A stretch of DNA of 64,000 bases from Streptomyces sp. NRRL F-6676 (GTDB lineage Bacteria; Actinomycetota; Actinomycetes; Streptomycetales; Streptomycetaceae). Below the pieces are notes generated by a model. It did no database searches, was not told where the DNA came from, and saw only the letters and a list, made by a program, of their open reading frames with translations. Both the position numbers and the translations under genes were made by a program. The stretch spans positions 7,920-71,919 of the forward strand of contig NZ_JOHS01000053.1 of the NCBI RefSeq assembly GCF_000725625.1, written 5' to 3'. This document shows, one piece after another, positions 1 to 8,093 of the stretch. Every line of letters begins with the position of its first letter. Positions within the stretch are counted from its first letter, which is position 1.

Positions 1-185
1 ATCCGGCACTCCCGGCACTTCACTGCCCCGCATGTCCCGTCGCCGCCGGGGGGAACCGGCGGCGGGGGCCTCGCGGACGGTCACCCCGGCGGCCACCGGA
101 ACGTGACCGGAGGGTCACCGGTTGTCGCCGTGAGTTCTGATCGTGCCCGGTGGCGGCGGCCGGGAACCGTCCCGCCGGGACGCGC
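1..185. other. Left-edge non-coding stretch downstream of galE
   Basis: I see no credible gene here. The sequence is very GC-rich and contains GGTCACC/GGTGACC-type inverted words around 80-120. These could form weak hairpins after the galE stop, but there is no clean terminator. Confidence 0.4.
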
Positions 186-1169
186 TCACCGGCGTGCCGC
201 CGCCGGGTGGTGCAACTGCCAGCCCTGCCAGGCCGACTCCACCATCTCGCGCATCCCGCGCCGGGCGCGCCAGTCCAGTTCGCGCGCGGAGCGCGCGGCG
301 GACGCGACGGCGCGCGGTGCGTCGCCGGGGCGGCGCGGTTCCACGCGCGCCGGGGTGGTGTCGCCGGTGACCTCGCCGATGAGGGTGACCAGCTCGCGCA
401 CCGAGACGCCCTCGCCGCGGCCGATGTTCAGCGTCAGGTCGCCGGTCGCGGTGCCGGAGGAAAGCCGGCGGACGGCGGCGAGGTGCGCCTCGGCGAGGTC
501 CGCCACATGGATGTAGTCACGGACGCAGGTGCCGTCCGGAGTCGGGTAGTCGTCGCCGAAGATCCGGGGGGCCTCGCCGCGGGTGAGGCGGTCGAAGACC
601 ATGGGGACGATGTTGAAGACGCCGGTGTCCGAGAGGGCGGGGTCGCCGGCGCCGGCGACGTTGAAGTAGCGCAGGCAGGCCGTCGCGATGCCGTGCGCCC
701 GGCCGGCGGCCCGGACCAGCCACTCACCGGCGAGCTTCGTCTCGCCGTAGGGGTTCACGGGGGCGCAGGGGGTGTCCTCCGTGATGAGGTCCACGTCGGG
801 GTTGCCGTAGACGGCGGCGGAGGAGGAGAAGAGGAACCGCTCGACGCCGGCGCCCGCGGCGGCGTCCAGGAGGGTGGCGAGGCCGCCGATGTTCTCCTGG
901 TAGTAGCGGGCCGGCTCGGCGACGGATTCGCCGACCTGCTTGCGGGCGGCGAGGTGGACGATGCCGGTGACGGCGTGCTCGGAGAGCACGCGCTTGAGGA
1001 GGGGGGCGTCGAGGGAGGAACCGGAGACGAGGGGGACGTCGGGGGGGAGGCGGTCGGGGACGCCGGCGGAGAGGTCGTCGAGGACGACGACGGGCTCGTC
1101 CGCGGTGGTCATGGCCCGGACCACGTGCGCCCCGATGTAACCGGCTCCGCCGGTGATCAGCCAGGTCAT
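186..1169 (-). CDS. galE: UDP-glucose 4-epimerase (GalE-like)
   Basis: A 327-aa extended short-chain dehydrogenase that interconverts UDP-glucose and UDP-galactose in the cytoplasm. The N-terminus carries the NAD-binding motif GGAGYIG (residues 7-13). The catalytic SSSAAVYG segment and YGETK (Tyr-x3-Lys) follow in the first half, and CVRDYIHVADLA, typical of GalE, lies near residue 215. Length matches the family (about 320-340). AAGGTGAGG lies just upstream of the ATG. It is divergent from the polymer locus starting at 1750, about 580 bp away, and could supply UDP-galactose to the glycosyltransferase there; that link is inference. Another nucleotide-sugar epimerase specificity cannot be excluded. 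Confidence 0.9.
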   Translation of the reverse strand: MTWLITGGAGYIGAHVVRAMTTADEPVVVLDDLSAGVPDRLPPDVPLVSGSSLDAPLLKRVLSEHAVTGIVHLAARKQVGESVAEPARYYQENIGGLATLLDAAAGAGVERFLFSSSAAVYGNPDVDLITEDTPCAPVNPYGETKLAGEWLVRAAGRAHGIATACLRYFNVAGAGDPALSDTGVFNIVPMVFDRLTRGEAPRIFGDDYPTPDGTCVRDYIHVADLAEAHLAAVRRLSSGTATGDLTLNIGRGEGVSVRELVTLIGEVTGDTTPARVEPRRPGDAPRAVASAARSARELDWRARRGMREMVESAWQGWQLHHPAAARR

Positions 1170-1194
1170 GACGCCTCACCTTACGCCGGGAGTC

Positions 1195-1455
1195 CCGCCC
1201 CCGCCGCCCCTACCCTCCCCCGAGCTCTCGGCTTCGCTCGAGCAGGGGGGACCCCCACGTCCCCAGGGGCTCCGCCCCTTCAGCCCCAGGGTGGAGCGGG
1301 ACGCGGGGCTTCGCCCCAGCACCCCGGCGTGGGCTCCGCCCCCTGCACCCCCGCACGGCACTCCGCCCCGTTTCGCGCAGTTCCCCGCCCCCCTGAAGGG
1401 GCGCGGGGAACTGCGCGACCAGCCACATCCCACCCGCACCCGCCGACCCACCGCA
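1195..1455. repeat. Dispersed palindromic intergenic repeat, copy 1
   Basis: This fills most of the 580-bp gap between galE and the next gene. It contains GCCGCCCCTACCCTCCCC at its left end, and in its right half a hairpin made of CGCAGTTCCCCG(C) and GGGGCGCGGGGAACTGCG. The same blocks recur at 22430, 26875, 40258 and 57010. The outer part of the gap (about 1456-1749) has no recognisable element beyond the presumed promoter of the next gene. Confidence 0.75.
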
Positions 1456-1749
1456 CCCCCCGAGCTCTCCCGCGCAGGAACCGAACCCCGGGCTCGCCCA
1501 CTCCACAGCGCACCGGCGGAGCCATTTCGTACGGTTCGCCCCGTGGGGCAACCCCCCGGTTTGGAGCCCACCCCCCGCATCCCGCAAGATGATCGCGGTC
1601 AGAGGCGGTGGGCCGGTGGGTTGAGTCCCGCGTGAACACGCGGTGAACTCGCGCTTCCGGTCATCCGATAACCTCTGCCGACACGTCGCCCCACCGGGCA
1701 GCACGCCCAGGGACGTACGGCGTCCCCTTTCATCGCGCACGCCCGCCGC

Positions 1750-3612
1750 GTGCCCGCGTCGGCCCAGGGAGTGAGTTCGCTGTCGACCGCCATCCTCACC
1801 GGTCAGCCGGTACCCGGATCGTCGCTCGAGGGCGATCTGCGGTCCCTCGGCTTCGACGTGCGGGTCGCCTCGGACATCGGTGACGCCGAGGCCCTGCTCA
1901 CCACTCTCCCCGCCGACCGGCGCGTCGCCCTCGTCGACGCCCGCTTCGTCGGCCACCCGCACGCCCTGCGGCTCGGCCTCACCGACCCCCGCTTCGACGC
2001 CGCCGCCCTCCCCGGCGCCGTCACCGCGCGCCCCGCCGCCCGCCAGGCGCTCGCCCGGGCCATGGCCGGCGCCCGCGCGGCCACCGCCGGGGCCACCGAC
2101 AACGGCGGCGCCACCGTCACCGCCGTACTGGAGGAGCTGCCCGACCTCCCCGGCCGCCTGGCCGCCGCCCTCGACGCCGACGGCGTCCCCGTGCACCGCC
2201 CCGAGCTCGGCTCGCTCGTCGCCACCGTCCCCACCGACCCGCAGACCCGCAACGAGGCCCGGCAGGCCGTCGCCGCCGTGGACGACGAGGCGATCCGGCT
2301 GAAGTCCGCCGTGAAGTCCCGCGACGGGTTCTTCACCACGCACTTCATCAGCCCCTACTCCCGCTACATCGCCCGCTGGTGCGCCCGCCGCGGGCTGACC
2401 CCCAACCAGGTCACCACCGCCTCCCTGCTCACCGCGCTGATCGCGGCCGGCTGCGCGGCCACCGGCACCCGCGCCGGCTTCGTCGCCGCCGGCGTCCTGC
2501 TGATCGCCTCGTTCGTCCTGGACTGCACCGACGGCCAGCTCGCCCGCTACTCCTTGCAGTACTCCACGCTCGGCGCCTGGCTCGACGCCACCTTCGACCG
2601 CGCCAAGGAGTACGCCTACTACGCCGGCCTCGCCCTCGGCGCCGCCCGCTCCGGCGGCCACGACGACGTATGGGCGCTCGCGCTCGGCGCGATGGTGCTA
2701 CAGACCTGCCGGCACGTCGTCGACTTCTCCTTCAACGAGGCCAACCACGACGCCGAGGCCAACACCAGCCCCACCGCCGCTCTCTCCGGCAAGCTCGACA
2801 GCGTCGGCTGGACCGTCTGGCTGCGCCGCATGATCGTGCTGCCGATCGGCGAGCGCTGGGCCATGATCGCCGTCCTCACCGCGGTCACCACCCCCCGCAT
2901 CACCTTCGTCGTGCTGCTGATCGGCTGCGCCCTCGCCGCCCTCTACACCACGTCAGGACGCGTCCTGCGCTCGCTGACCCGCAGGGCCCGCAGGACCGCG
3001 CGCGCCGCCCGCGCGCTGGCCGACCTCGCCGACGCCGGACCGCTCACCGAGGCGCTGACCCCGGCCGTGCGCCGGGTCCCCGGCGGCGCCGCCCCGTTCC
3101 TCGCCGCCCTCGGCGGTGCCCTCGTCGTGATCGCCGCCGCCGTGTGGGGCGCGAGCTGGGCCACCGCGGTGTGCGCCGCCGTCTACGTGCTCACCTCCGC
3201 CGCCGCCGTCGCACGCCCCCTCACCGGCGCGCTCGACTGGCTCGTACCGCCCTTCTTCCGCGCCGCCGAATACGGCACGATCCTCGTGCTCGCGGCCAAA
3301 TCCGAGGTGAACGGGGCGCTGCCGGCGGCTTTCGGGCTGGTTGCGGCGGTCGCCTACCATCACTACGACACGGTGTACCGCATCCGCGGCAACGCCGGGG
3401 CGCCCCCACGCGGTCTGGTGCGGGCGATCGGGGGGCACGACGGCAGGACCCTGCTCGTCGCCGTCCTCGCCGCGGCCCTCACCGCCACCGCTTTCCCCGT
3501 CGCGCTCACGGTCCTCGCCGTGGCCGTGGCACTCGTGGTGCTCGCCGAGAGCATCCGCTTCTGGGTCTCCGCAGGAGCACCCGCCGTACACGATGAAGGA
3601 GAACCCGCATGA
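1750..3612 (+). CDS. Large CDP-alcohol phosphotransferase (multidomain, DUF5941-like C-terminus)
   Basis: A 620-aa membrane protein. The core (about residues 200-410) is a CDP-alcohol phosphatidyltransferase domain with the complete motif D-G-x2-A-R-x8-G-x3-D-x3-D beginning at DCTDG (about residue 258). Such enzymes displace CMP from a CDP-activated alcohol to make a phosphodiester. The first 190 residues are soluble, Ala-rich and unassigned; a degenerate nucleotidyltransferase is possible because cytidylyltransferase/CDP-alcohol transferase fusions exist (archaeal IPCT-DIPPS). Residues about 440-610 carry several hydrophobic helices, a region I associate with DUF5941. The stop overlaps the next ATG by 4 bp. 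GTG 1771, preceded by AGGGA, is an alternative start 7 codons in. The substrate is unknown; the context suggests a polyol phosphate. Confidence 0.8.
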   Translation: MPASAQGVSSLSTAILTGQPVPGSSLEGDLRSLGFDVRVASDIGDAEALLTTLPADRRVALVDARFVGHPHALRLGLTDPRFDAAALPGAVTARPAARQALARAMAGARAATAGATDNGGATVTAVLEELPDLPGRLAAALDADGVPVHRPELGSLVATVPTDPQTRNEARQAVAAVDDEAIRLKSAVKSRDGFFTTHFISPYSRYIARWCARRGLTPNQVTTASLLTALIAAGCAATGTRAGFVAAGVLLIASFVLDCTDGQLARYSLQYSTLGAWLDATFDRAKEYAYYAGLALGAARSGGHDDVWALALGAMVLQTCRHVVDFSFNEANHDAEANTSPTAALSGKLDSVGWTVWLRRMIVLPIGERWAMIAVLTAVTTPRITFVVLLIGCALAALYTTSGRVLRSLTRRARRTARAARALADLADAGPLTEALTPAVRRVPGGAAPFLAALGGALVVIAAAVWGASWATAVCAAVYVLTSAAAVARPLTGALDWLVPPFFRAAEYGTILVLAAKSEVNGALPAAFGLVAAVAYHHYDTVYRIRGNAGAPPRGLVRAIGGHDGRTLLVAVLAAALTATAFPVALTVLAVAVALVVLAESIRFWVSAGAPAVHDEGEPA

Positions 3613-4361
3613 TCGGCCTCGTGCTGGCGGCCGGCGCCGGACGGCGTCTGCGCCCCTACACCGACACCCTGCCCAAGGCGCTGGTGCCGGTAGGACCCGA
3701 GGGCGCGGAGGACAGCATCACCGTGCTGGACATCGCCCTCGGCAACTTCGCCGAGATCGGCCTGTCCGAGGTCGCGATCATCGTCGGGTACGCCAAGGAG
3801 GCCATCTACGAGCGCCGTGAGGCCCTCGAGCAGAAGTACGGCCTGAAGATCACCCTGATCGACAACGACAAGGCCGAGGAGTGGAACAACGCCTACTCCC
3901 TGTGGTGCGGGCGTGACGCCATCAAGCACTCGGTGATCCTCGCCAACGGCGACACCGTGCACCCGGTCTCCGTCGAGAAGACCCTGCTGGCCGCCCGCGG
4001 CGACGGCAAGAAGATCATCCTCGCCGTCGACACGGTGAAGTCGCTGGCCGACGAGGAGATGAAGGTCGTCGTCGACCCCGCCAAGGGCATGACGAAGATC
4101 ACCAAGCTGATGGACCCGGCCGAGGCGTCCGGCGAGTACATCGGCGTCACCCTCATCGAGGGCGAGGCCGCCGACGAGCTCGGCGACGCGCTGAAGACGG
4201 TCTGGGAGACGGACCCGCAGCAGTTCTACGAGCACGGCTACCAGGAGCTCGTCAACCGGGGTTTCCGGATCGACGTCGCGCCCATCGGTGACGTCCAGTG
4301 GGTCGAGATCGACAACCACGACGACCTCGCCAAGGGACGTGAAATCGCGTGCCGGTACTGA
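3609..4361 (+). CDS. NTP transferase family protein, probable sugar/polyol-phosphate cytidylyltransferase
   Basis: A 250-aa cytoplasmic nucleotidyltransferase. Residues 5-28 contain the signature LAAGAGRRLRPYTDTLPKAL, and the Lys of PKAL is the expected substrate-binding residue. IVGYAKEAIY and DNDKAEEWNNAYSLW resemble LicC-type phosphocholine and inositol-phosphate cytidylyltransferases more than glucose-1-phosphate thymidylyltransferases. ILANGD gives the metal-binding Asp. It overlaps both neighbours (4 bp upstream, 13 bp downstream), so tight co-expression is expected. Inferred role: activation of the phosphorylated alcohol made by the next gene to its CDP form for the two CDP-alcohol transferases. 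Nucleotide specificity cannot be read from sequence alone. Confidence 0.8.
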   Translation: MIGLVLAAGAGRRLRPYTDTLPKALVPVGPEGAEDSITVLDIALGNFAEIGLSEVAIIVGYAKEAIYERREALEQKYGLKITLIDNDKAEEWNNAYSLWCGRDAIKHSVILANGDTVHPVSVEKTLLAARGDGKKIILAVDTVKSLADEEMKVVVDPAKGMTKITKLMDPAEASGEYIGVTLIEGEAADELGDALKTVWETDPQQFYEHGYQELVNRGFRIDVAPIGDVQWVEIDNHDDLAKGREIACRY

Positions 4362-5410
4362 CCAGGCTCATCCCCTCGCCGATCGTCGTGGACATCCGTC
4401 CGGGTGCCCTCGACGATCTGGCCACGGTCCTGGCCGACCAGCGGATCTCCTCCTCCGGCAAGCTCGCCGTCGCCATCAGCGGCGGCTCCGGCGCCCGGCT
4501 GCGCGAGCGGATCTCGCCCGCGCTGCCCGACGCCGACTGGTTCGAGGTCGGCGGCGGCACCCTGGACAACGCGATCAAGCTCGCCGAGGCCATGAAGCGC
4601 GGCCACTACGACGCGGTCGTGGGCCTCGGCGGCGGCAAGATCATCGACTGCGCCAAGTTCGCCGCGGCGCGCGTCGGCCTGCCGCTGGTCGCCGTCGCGA
4701 CCAATCTGTCGCACGACGGCCTGTGCTCGCCGGTCGCCACCCTCGACAACGACGCCGGCCGCGGCTCGTACGGCGTGCCGAACCCGATCGCGGTCGTCAT
4801 CGACCTCGACGTCATCCGCGAGGCCCCGGTCCGCTATGTGCGCTCCGGCATCGGCGACGCCCTGTCCAACATCTCCGCGGTGGCGGACTGGGAGCTGGCC
4901 AACCGCGAGAAGGGCGAGTCCATAGACGGCCTCGCCGCCGCGATGGCCCGCCAGGCCGGCGAGGCCGTGCTGCGCCACCCCGGCGGCGTCGGCGACGACG
5001 GCTTCCTCCAGGTGCTCGCCGAGGGCCTGGTGCTCACTGGCATCTCCATGTCGGTCGCGGGCGACTCCCGCCCCGCCTCCGGCGCCTGCCACGAGATCAA
5101 CCACGCCTTCGACCTGCTCTTCCCGCGCCGCGCCGCCAGCCACGGCGAGCAGTGCGGCCTGGGCGCGGGCTTCGCGATGCATCTGCGCGGGGCGCGCGAG
5201 GAGGCGGCGTACATGGCCTCGGTGCTGCGCCGCCACGGACTGCCGGTGCTGCCGGAGGAGATCGGCTTCACCCCGGAGGAGTTCGTCCAGGTCGTGGAGT
5301 TCGCCCCCAGCACCCGCCCCGGCCGCTACACCATCCTCGAACACCTCGACCTGTCCACCGACCAGATCAGGGACGCATACGCCGACTATGCAAAAGCCAT
5401 CGGTAGCTGA
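4349..5410 (+). CDS. sn-glycerol-1-phosphate dehydrogenase-like iron-containing alcohol dehydrogenase family protein
   Basis: A 353-aa protein of the glycerol-1-phosphate dehydrogenase branch (archaeal EgsA, bacterial AraM). GLGGGKIIDCAKFAA (from about residue 92) is the nucleotide-binding loop. SHDGLCSP, SGIGDALSN, CHEINHAFD (about residue 247) and HGEQCG supply the Asp/His metal ligands typical of the family. Members reduce dihydroxyacetone phosphate to glycerol-1-phosphate, the enantiomer of the usual bacterial glycerol-3-phosphate. The GTG start lies inside the upstream gene (13-bp overlap) and the 3' end overlaps the next ATG by 23 bp. A 3-dehydroquinate synthase or another polyol dehydrogenase was considered, but the motif set fits G1PDH better. 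It probably supplies the alcohol phosphate of the surface polymer. Confidence 0.8.
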   Translation: MPVLTRLIPSPIVVDIRPGALDDLATVLADQRISSSGKLAVAISGGSGARLRERISPALPDADWFEVGGGTLDNAIKLAEAMKRGHYDAVVGLGGGKIIDCAKFAAARVGLPLVAVATNLSHDGLCSPVATLDNDAGRGSYGVPNPIAVVIDLDVIREAPVRYVRSGIGDALSNISAVADWELANREKGESIDGLAAAMARQAGEAVLRHPGGVGDDGFLQVLAEGLVLTGISMSVAGDSRPASGACHEINHAFDLLFPRRAASHGEQCGLGAGFAMHLRGAREEAAYMASVLRRHGLPVLPEEIGFTPEEFVQVVEFAPSTRPGRYTILEHLDLSTDQIRDAYADYAKAIGS

Positions 5411-6167
5411 GCTCCGCCCGGTCGTCCACCCCGCCGGGGTCAAGGACCGGCGCAGCGGGGAGCACTGGGGCGGCCGCCTCTACATGCGCGAGATCTCGCT
5501 GCGCATAGACCGGCACCTGGTGAACACCCGGGTCACGCCCAACCAGCTGACGTACCTGATGACCGTCTGCGGCGTCCTCGCCGCTCCGGCGCTGCTGGTG
5601 CCCGGCATCCCGGGCGCCGTCCTCGGCGTCGTCGCCGTCCAGCTCTATCTGCTGCTGGACTGCGTGGACGGCGAGGTCGCCCGCTGGAAGAAGCAGTTCT
5701 CGCTCGGCGGGGTCTACCTCGACCGGGTCGGCGCCTACCTCACCGACGCCGCCGTCCTGGTCGGCTTCGGGCTGCGCGCCGCCGATCTGTTCGGCAGCGG
5801 GCGGATCGACTGGCTGTGGGCGTTCCTCGGCACGCTCGCCGCGCTCGGCGCCATCCTGATCAAGGCGGAGACCGACCTGGTCGGCGTCGCCCGCCACCAG
5901 ACCGGCAAGGAGCCCGTCAAGGAGTCGGCGTCCGAGCCGCGCTCCTCGGGCATGGCGCTGGCCCGCCGGGCCGCCGCGGCGTTCAAGTTCCACCGGCTCG
6001 TGCTGGGCATCGAGGCGTCCCTGCTGATCCTGGTCCTCGCGATCGTCGACCAGATCCGCGGCGACCTGTTCTTCTCCCGGCTCGGGGTCGCCGTCCTCGC
6101 GGGCATCGCGCTGCTCCAGACCCTGCTGCACCTGGTGTCCATCCTCGCGTCGAGCAGGCTGAAGTGA
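5388..6167 (+). CDS. CDP-alcohol phosphatidyltransferase family protein with variant motif
   Basis: A 259-aa integral membrane protein. DCVDGEVAR starts the CDP-alcohol signature at about residue 91. Continuing with the canonical spacing, the last position of D-G-x2-A-R-x8-G-x3-D-x3-D is Ala (LDRVGA) where Asp is expected. That Asp is the proposed general base in structurally studied members. Several hydrophobic helices surround the motif. It begins inside the dehydrogenase gene and ends in a GTGA overlap with the glycosyltransferase. It could be a divergent enzyme with a different acceptor or a partner subunit of the larger transferase at 1750. The Ala is read directly from the sequence; the consequence is inference. 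Confidence 0.8.
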   Translation: MQKPSVAELRPVVHPAGVKDRRSGEHWGGRLYMREISLRIDRHLVNTRVTPNQLTYLMTVCGVLAAPALLVPGIPGAVLGVVAVQLYLLLDCVDGEVARWKKQFSLGGVYLDRVGAYLTDAAVLVGFGLRAADLFGSGRIDWLWAFLGTLAALGAILIKAETDLVGVARHQTGKEPVKESASEPRSSGMALARRAAAAFKFHRLVLGIEASLLILVLAIVDQIRGDLFFSRLGVAVLAGIALLQTLLHLVSILASSRLK

Positions 6168-7066
6168 GCACCGGCACCGGCGGGGAGACCGCTCTGAAGG
6201 TCGGCGCGGTCATCATCACCATGGGCAACCGCCCCGACGAGCTGCGCGCCCTGCTCGACTCGGTCGCCAAGCAGGACGGCGACCCGGTCGCGGCGGTCGT
6301 GGTCGGCAACGGCTCGCCGGTGCCCGAGGTCCCGGACGGCGTGCGGACGGTGGAGCTGCCGGAGAACCTCGGCATCCCCGGCGGCCGCAACGTCGGCATC
6401 GAGGCCTTCGGACCGGGCGGCCAGGACGTCGACATCCTGCTCTTCCTGGACGACGACGGCCTGCTCGCCCGCACCGACACCGCCGAGCTGTGCCGGCAGG
6501 CGTTCGCCGCCGACCCGGAGCTCGGCATCGTCAGCTTCCGCATCGCCGACCCCGAGACCGGCGTCACCCAGCGCCGCCACGTGCCCCGGCTGCGCGCCTC
6601 GGACCCGATGCGCTCCTCGCGGGTGACCACCTTCCTCGGCGGCGCCAACGCCGTCCGCACCAAGGTGTTCGCCGAGGTCGGCGGGCTGCCCGACGAGTTC
6701 TTCTACGCCCACGAGGAGACCGATCTGGCCTGGCGGGCGCTGAACGCCGGCTGGATGATCGACTACCGCTCCGACATGGTGCTGTACCACCCGACGACGG
6801 CGCCCTCCCGGCACGCGGTCTACCACCGCATGGTCGCCCGCAACCGGGTCTGGCTCGCCCGCCGCAACCTGCCCGCCCCGCTCGTCCCCGTCTACCTCGG
6901 GGTCTGGCTGCTCCTGACGCTGGCCCGGCGTCCTTCGGGGGCCGCGCTCAAGGCGTGGTTCGGCGGCTTCCGCGAGGGCTGGGCGTCCCCGTGCGGACCC
7001 CGCCGGCCCATGAAGTGGCGTACGGTGTGGCGGCTGACCCGACTGGGCCGGCCTCCGGTCATCTGA
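6164..7066 (+). CDS. Family 2 glycosyltransferase
   Basis: A 300-aa GT-A fold enzyme. The N-terminus VGAVIITMGNRPDELRALL is the usual beta-strand opening. FLDDDGL (about residues 93-99) gives the metal/nucleotide-sugar binding DxD. FFYAHEETDLAWRA contains the ED-type acceptor-site motif of rhamnosyl- and galactofuranosyl-like GT2 enzymes. The GTG start overlaps the preceding stop (GTGA), so I prefer it to the longer upstream frame. It probably adds a sugar to the phosphate-containing polymer or its linkage unit on the cytoplasmic face before export; donor and acceptor are unknown. A 97-bp gap separates it from the ABC transporter genes. Confidence 0.88.
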   Translation: MSTGTGGETALKVGAVIITMGNRPDELRALLDSVAKQDGDPVAAVVVGNGSPVPEVPDGVRTVELPENLGIPGGRNVGIEAFGPGGQDVDILLFLDDDGLLARTDTAELCRQAFAADPELGIVSFRIADPETGVTQRRHVPRLRASDPMRSSRVTTFLGGANAVRTKVFAEVGGLPDEFFYAHEETDLAWRALNAGWMIDYRSDMVLYHPTTAPSRHAVYHRMVARNRVWLARRNLPAPLVPVYLGVWLLLTLARRPSGAALKAWFGGFREGWASPCGPRRPMKWRTVWRLTRLGRPPVI

Positions 7067-7163
7067 CAAGCTCGATATCTGAGAGCATGCGGGACGACAC
7101 CACGCCCCGGGCTCTTCCCTGCCCGATCCGGCGCGCTTCCTTGAGGACGAAAGCTTCCTACCT

Positions 7164-8093
7164 GTGAGTGAGACCACGCATGACGGCGGAGTCGCGGTGA
7201 GCGCCCGGCCGTCGCCCGATGACGGGATGAGCGCGGCCGACCTGGCCGCCAAGTACGGACTGAGCGTCAGCGGCGCCCGGCCCGGGCTCGTCGAGTACGT
7301 CCGCCAGCTGTGGGGGCGGCGCCACTTCATCCTCGCCTTCTCGCAGGCGAAGCTCACCGCCCAGTACAGCCAGGCCAAGCTGGGCCAGCTGTGGCAGGTG
7401 GCGACGCCGCTGCTCAACGCGGCCGTCTACTACCTGATCTTCGGACTGATCCTGAACGCCAGCCGGGGCATGTCCCACGACGTGTACATCCCGTTCCTGG
7501 TGACGGGTGTCTTCACCTTCACGTTCACCCAGAGCTCGGTCATGTCGGGCGTGCGGGCGATCTCCGGCAACCTGGGGCTGGTGCGGGCGCTGCACTTCCC
7601 GCGCGCCTCGCTCCCCATCTCGTTCGCCCTCCAGCAGCTCCAGCAGCTGCTGTTCTCGATGATCGTCATGGTGCTCGTGGTGGTCGGCTTCGGCAGCCTG
7701 CCGGGGCTGTCCTGGGTGCTGGTCGTGCCCGTCCTGGTGTTGCAGTTCCTCTTCAACACCGGGCTCGCGCTGATCATGGCCCGGCTGGGTTCCAAGACCC
7801 CGGACCTCGCCCAGCTGATGCCGTTCGTGATGCGCACCTGGATGTACGCGTCCGGCGTGATGTTCTCCATCACGCACATGCTCAAGGGCAAGCCGGGGTG
7901 GATCGCCGACGTGCTCCAGGTGAACCCGGCCGCCGTCTACATGGACCTGATGCGCTTCGCGCTGATCGACGAGTACGGTTCCTCCAATCTGCCGTCGCAC
8001 GTGTGGGCGATCGCGGCGTTCTGGGCCGTCGTCCTCTTCGTGGGCGGGTTCGTGTTCTTCTGGAAGGCGGAAGAGAGGTACGGCCGTGGCTGA
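7164..8093 (+). CDS. ABC-2 type polysaccharide/teichoic acid export permease (TagG/Wzm-like)
   Basis: A 309-aa polytopic membrane protein. A soluble N-terminus of about 60 residues is followed by roughly six hydrophobic segments, the first near YYLIFGLILNA and the last near FWAVVLFVGGFVFFW. The RHFILAFSQAKLTAQY...LGQLWQV region just before the first helix matches O-antigen and teichoic-acid exporters. It pairs with the ATPase that starts inside it (8-bp overlap) and is expected to flip a lipid-linked polymer across the membrane. Its position directly behind the polymer-building genes supports wall-polymer export. Confidence 0.88.
   Translation: MSETTHDGGVAVSARPSPDDGMSAADLAAKYGLSVSGARPGLVEYVRQLWGRRHFILAFSQAKLTAQYSQAKLGQLWQVATPLLNAAVYYLIFGLILNASRGMSHDVYIPFLVTGVFTFTFTQSSVMSGVRAISGNLGLVRALHFPRASLPISFALQQLQQLLFSMIVMVLVVVGFGSLPGLSWVLVVPVLVLQFLFNTGLALIMARLGSKTPDLAQLMPFVMRTWMYASGVMFSITHMLKGKPGWIADVLQVNPAAVYMDLMRFALIDEYGSSNLPSHVWAIAAFWAVVLFVGGFVFFWKAEERYGRG

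Noticed and set aside
150..1592. A 480-codon plus-strand frame opposite galE
   Set aside because: It is antisense to a clear epimerase and its product is compositionally biased.
4349..5410. 3-dehydroquinate synthase (AroB)
   Set aside because: It shares the dehydrogenase fold, but the HDGLCSP, SGIGD and CHEINHAFD motifs and the neighbouring CDP-alcohol enzymes fit G1P dehydrogenase better.
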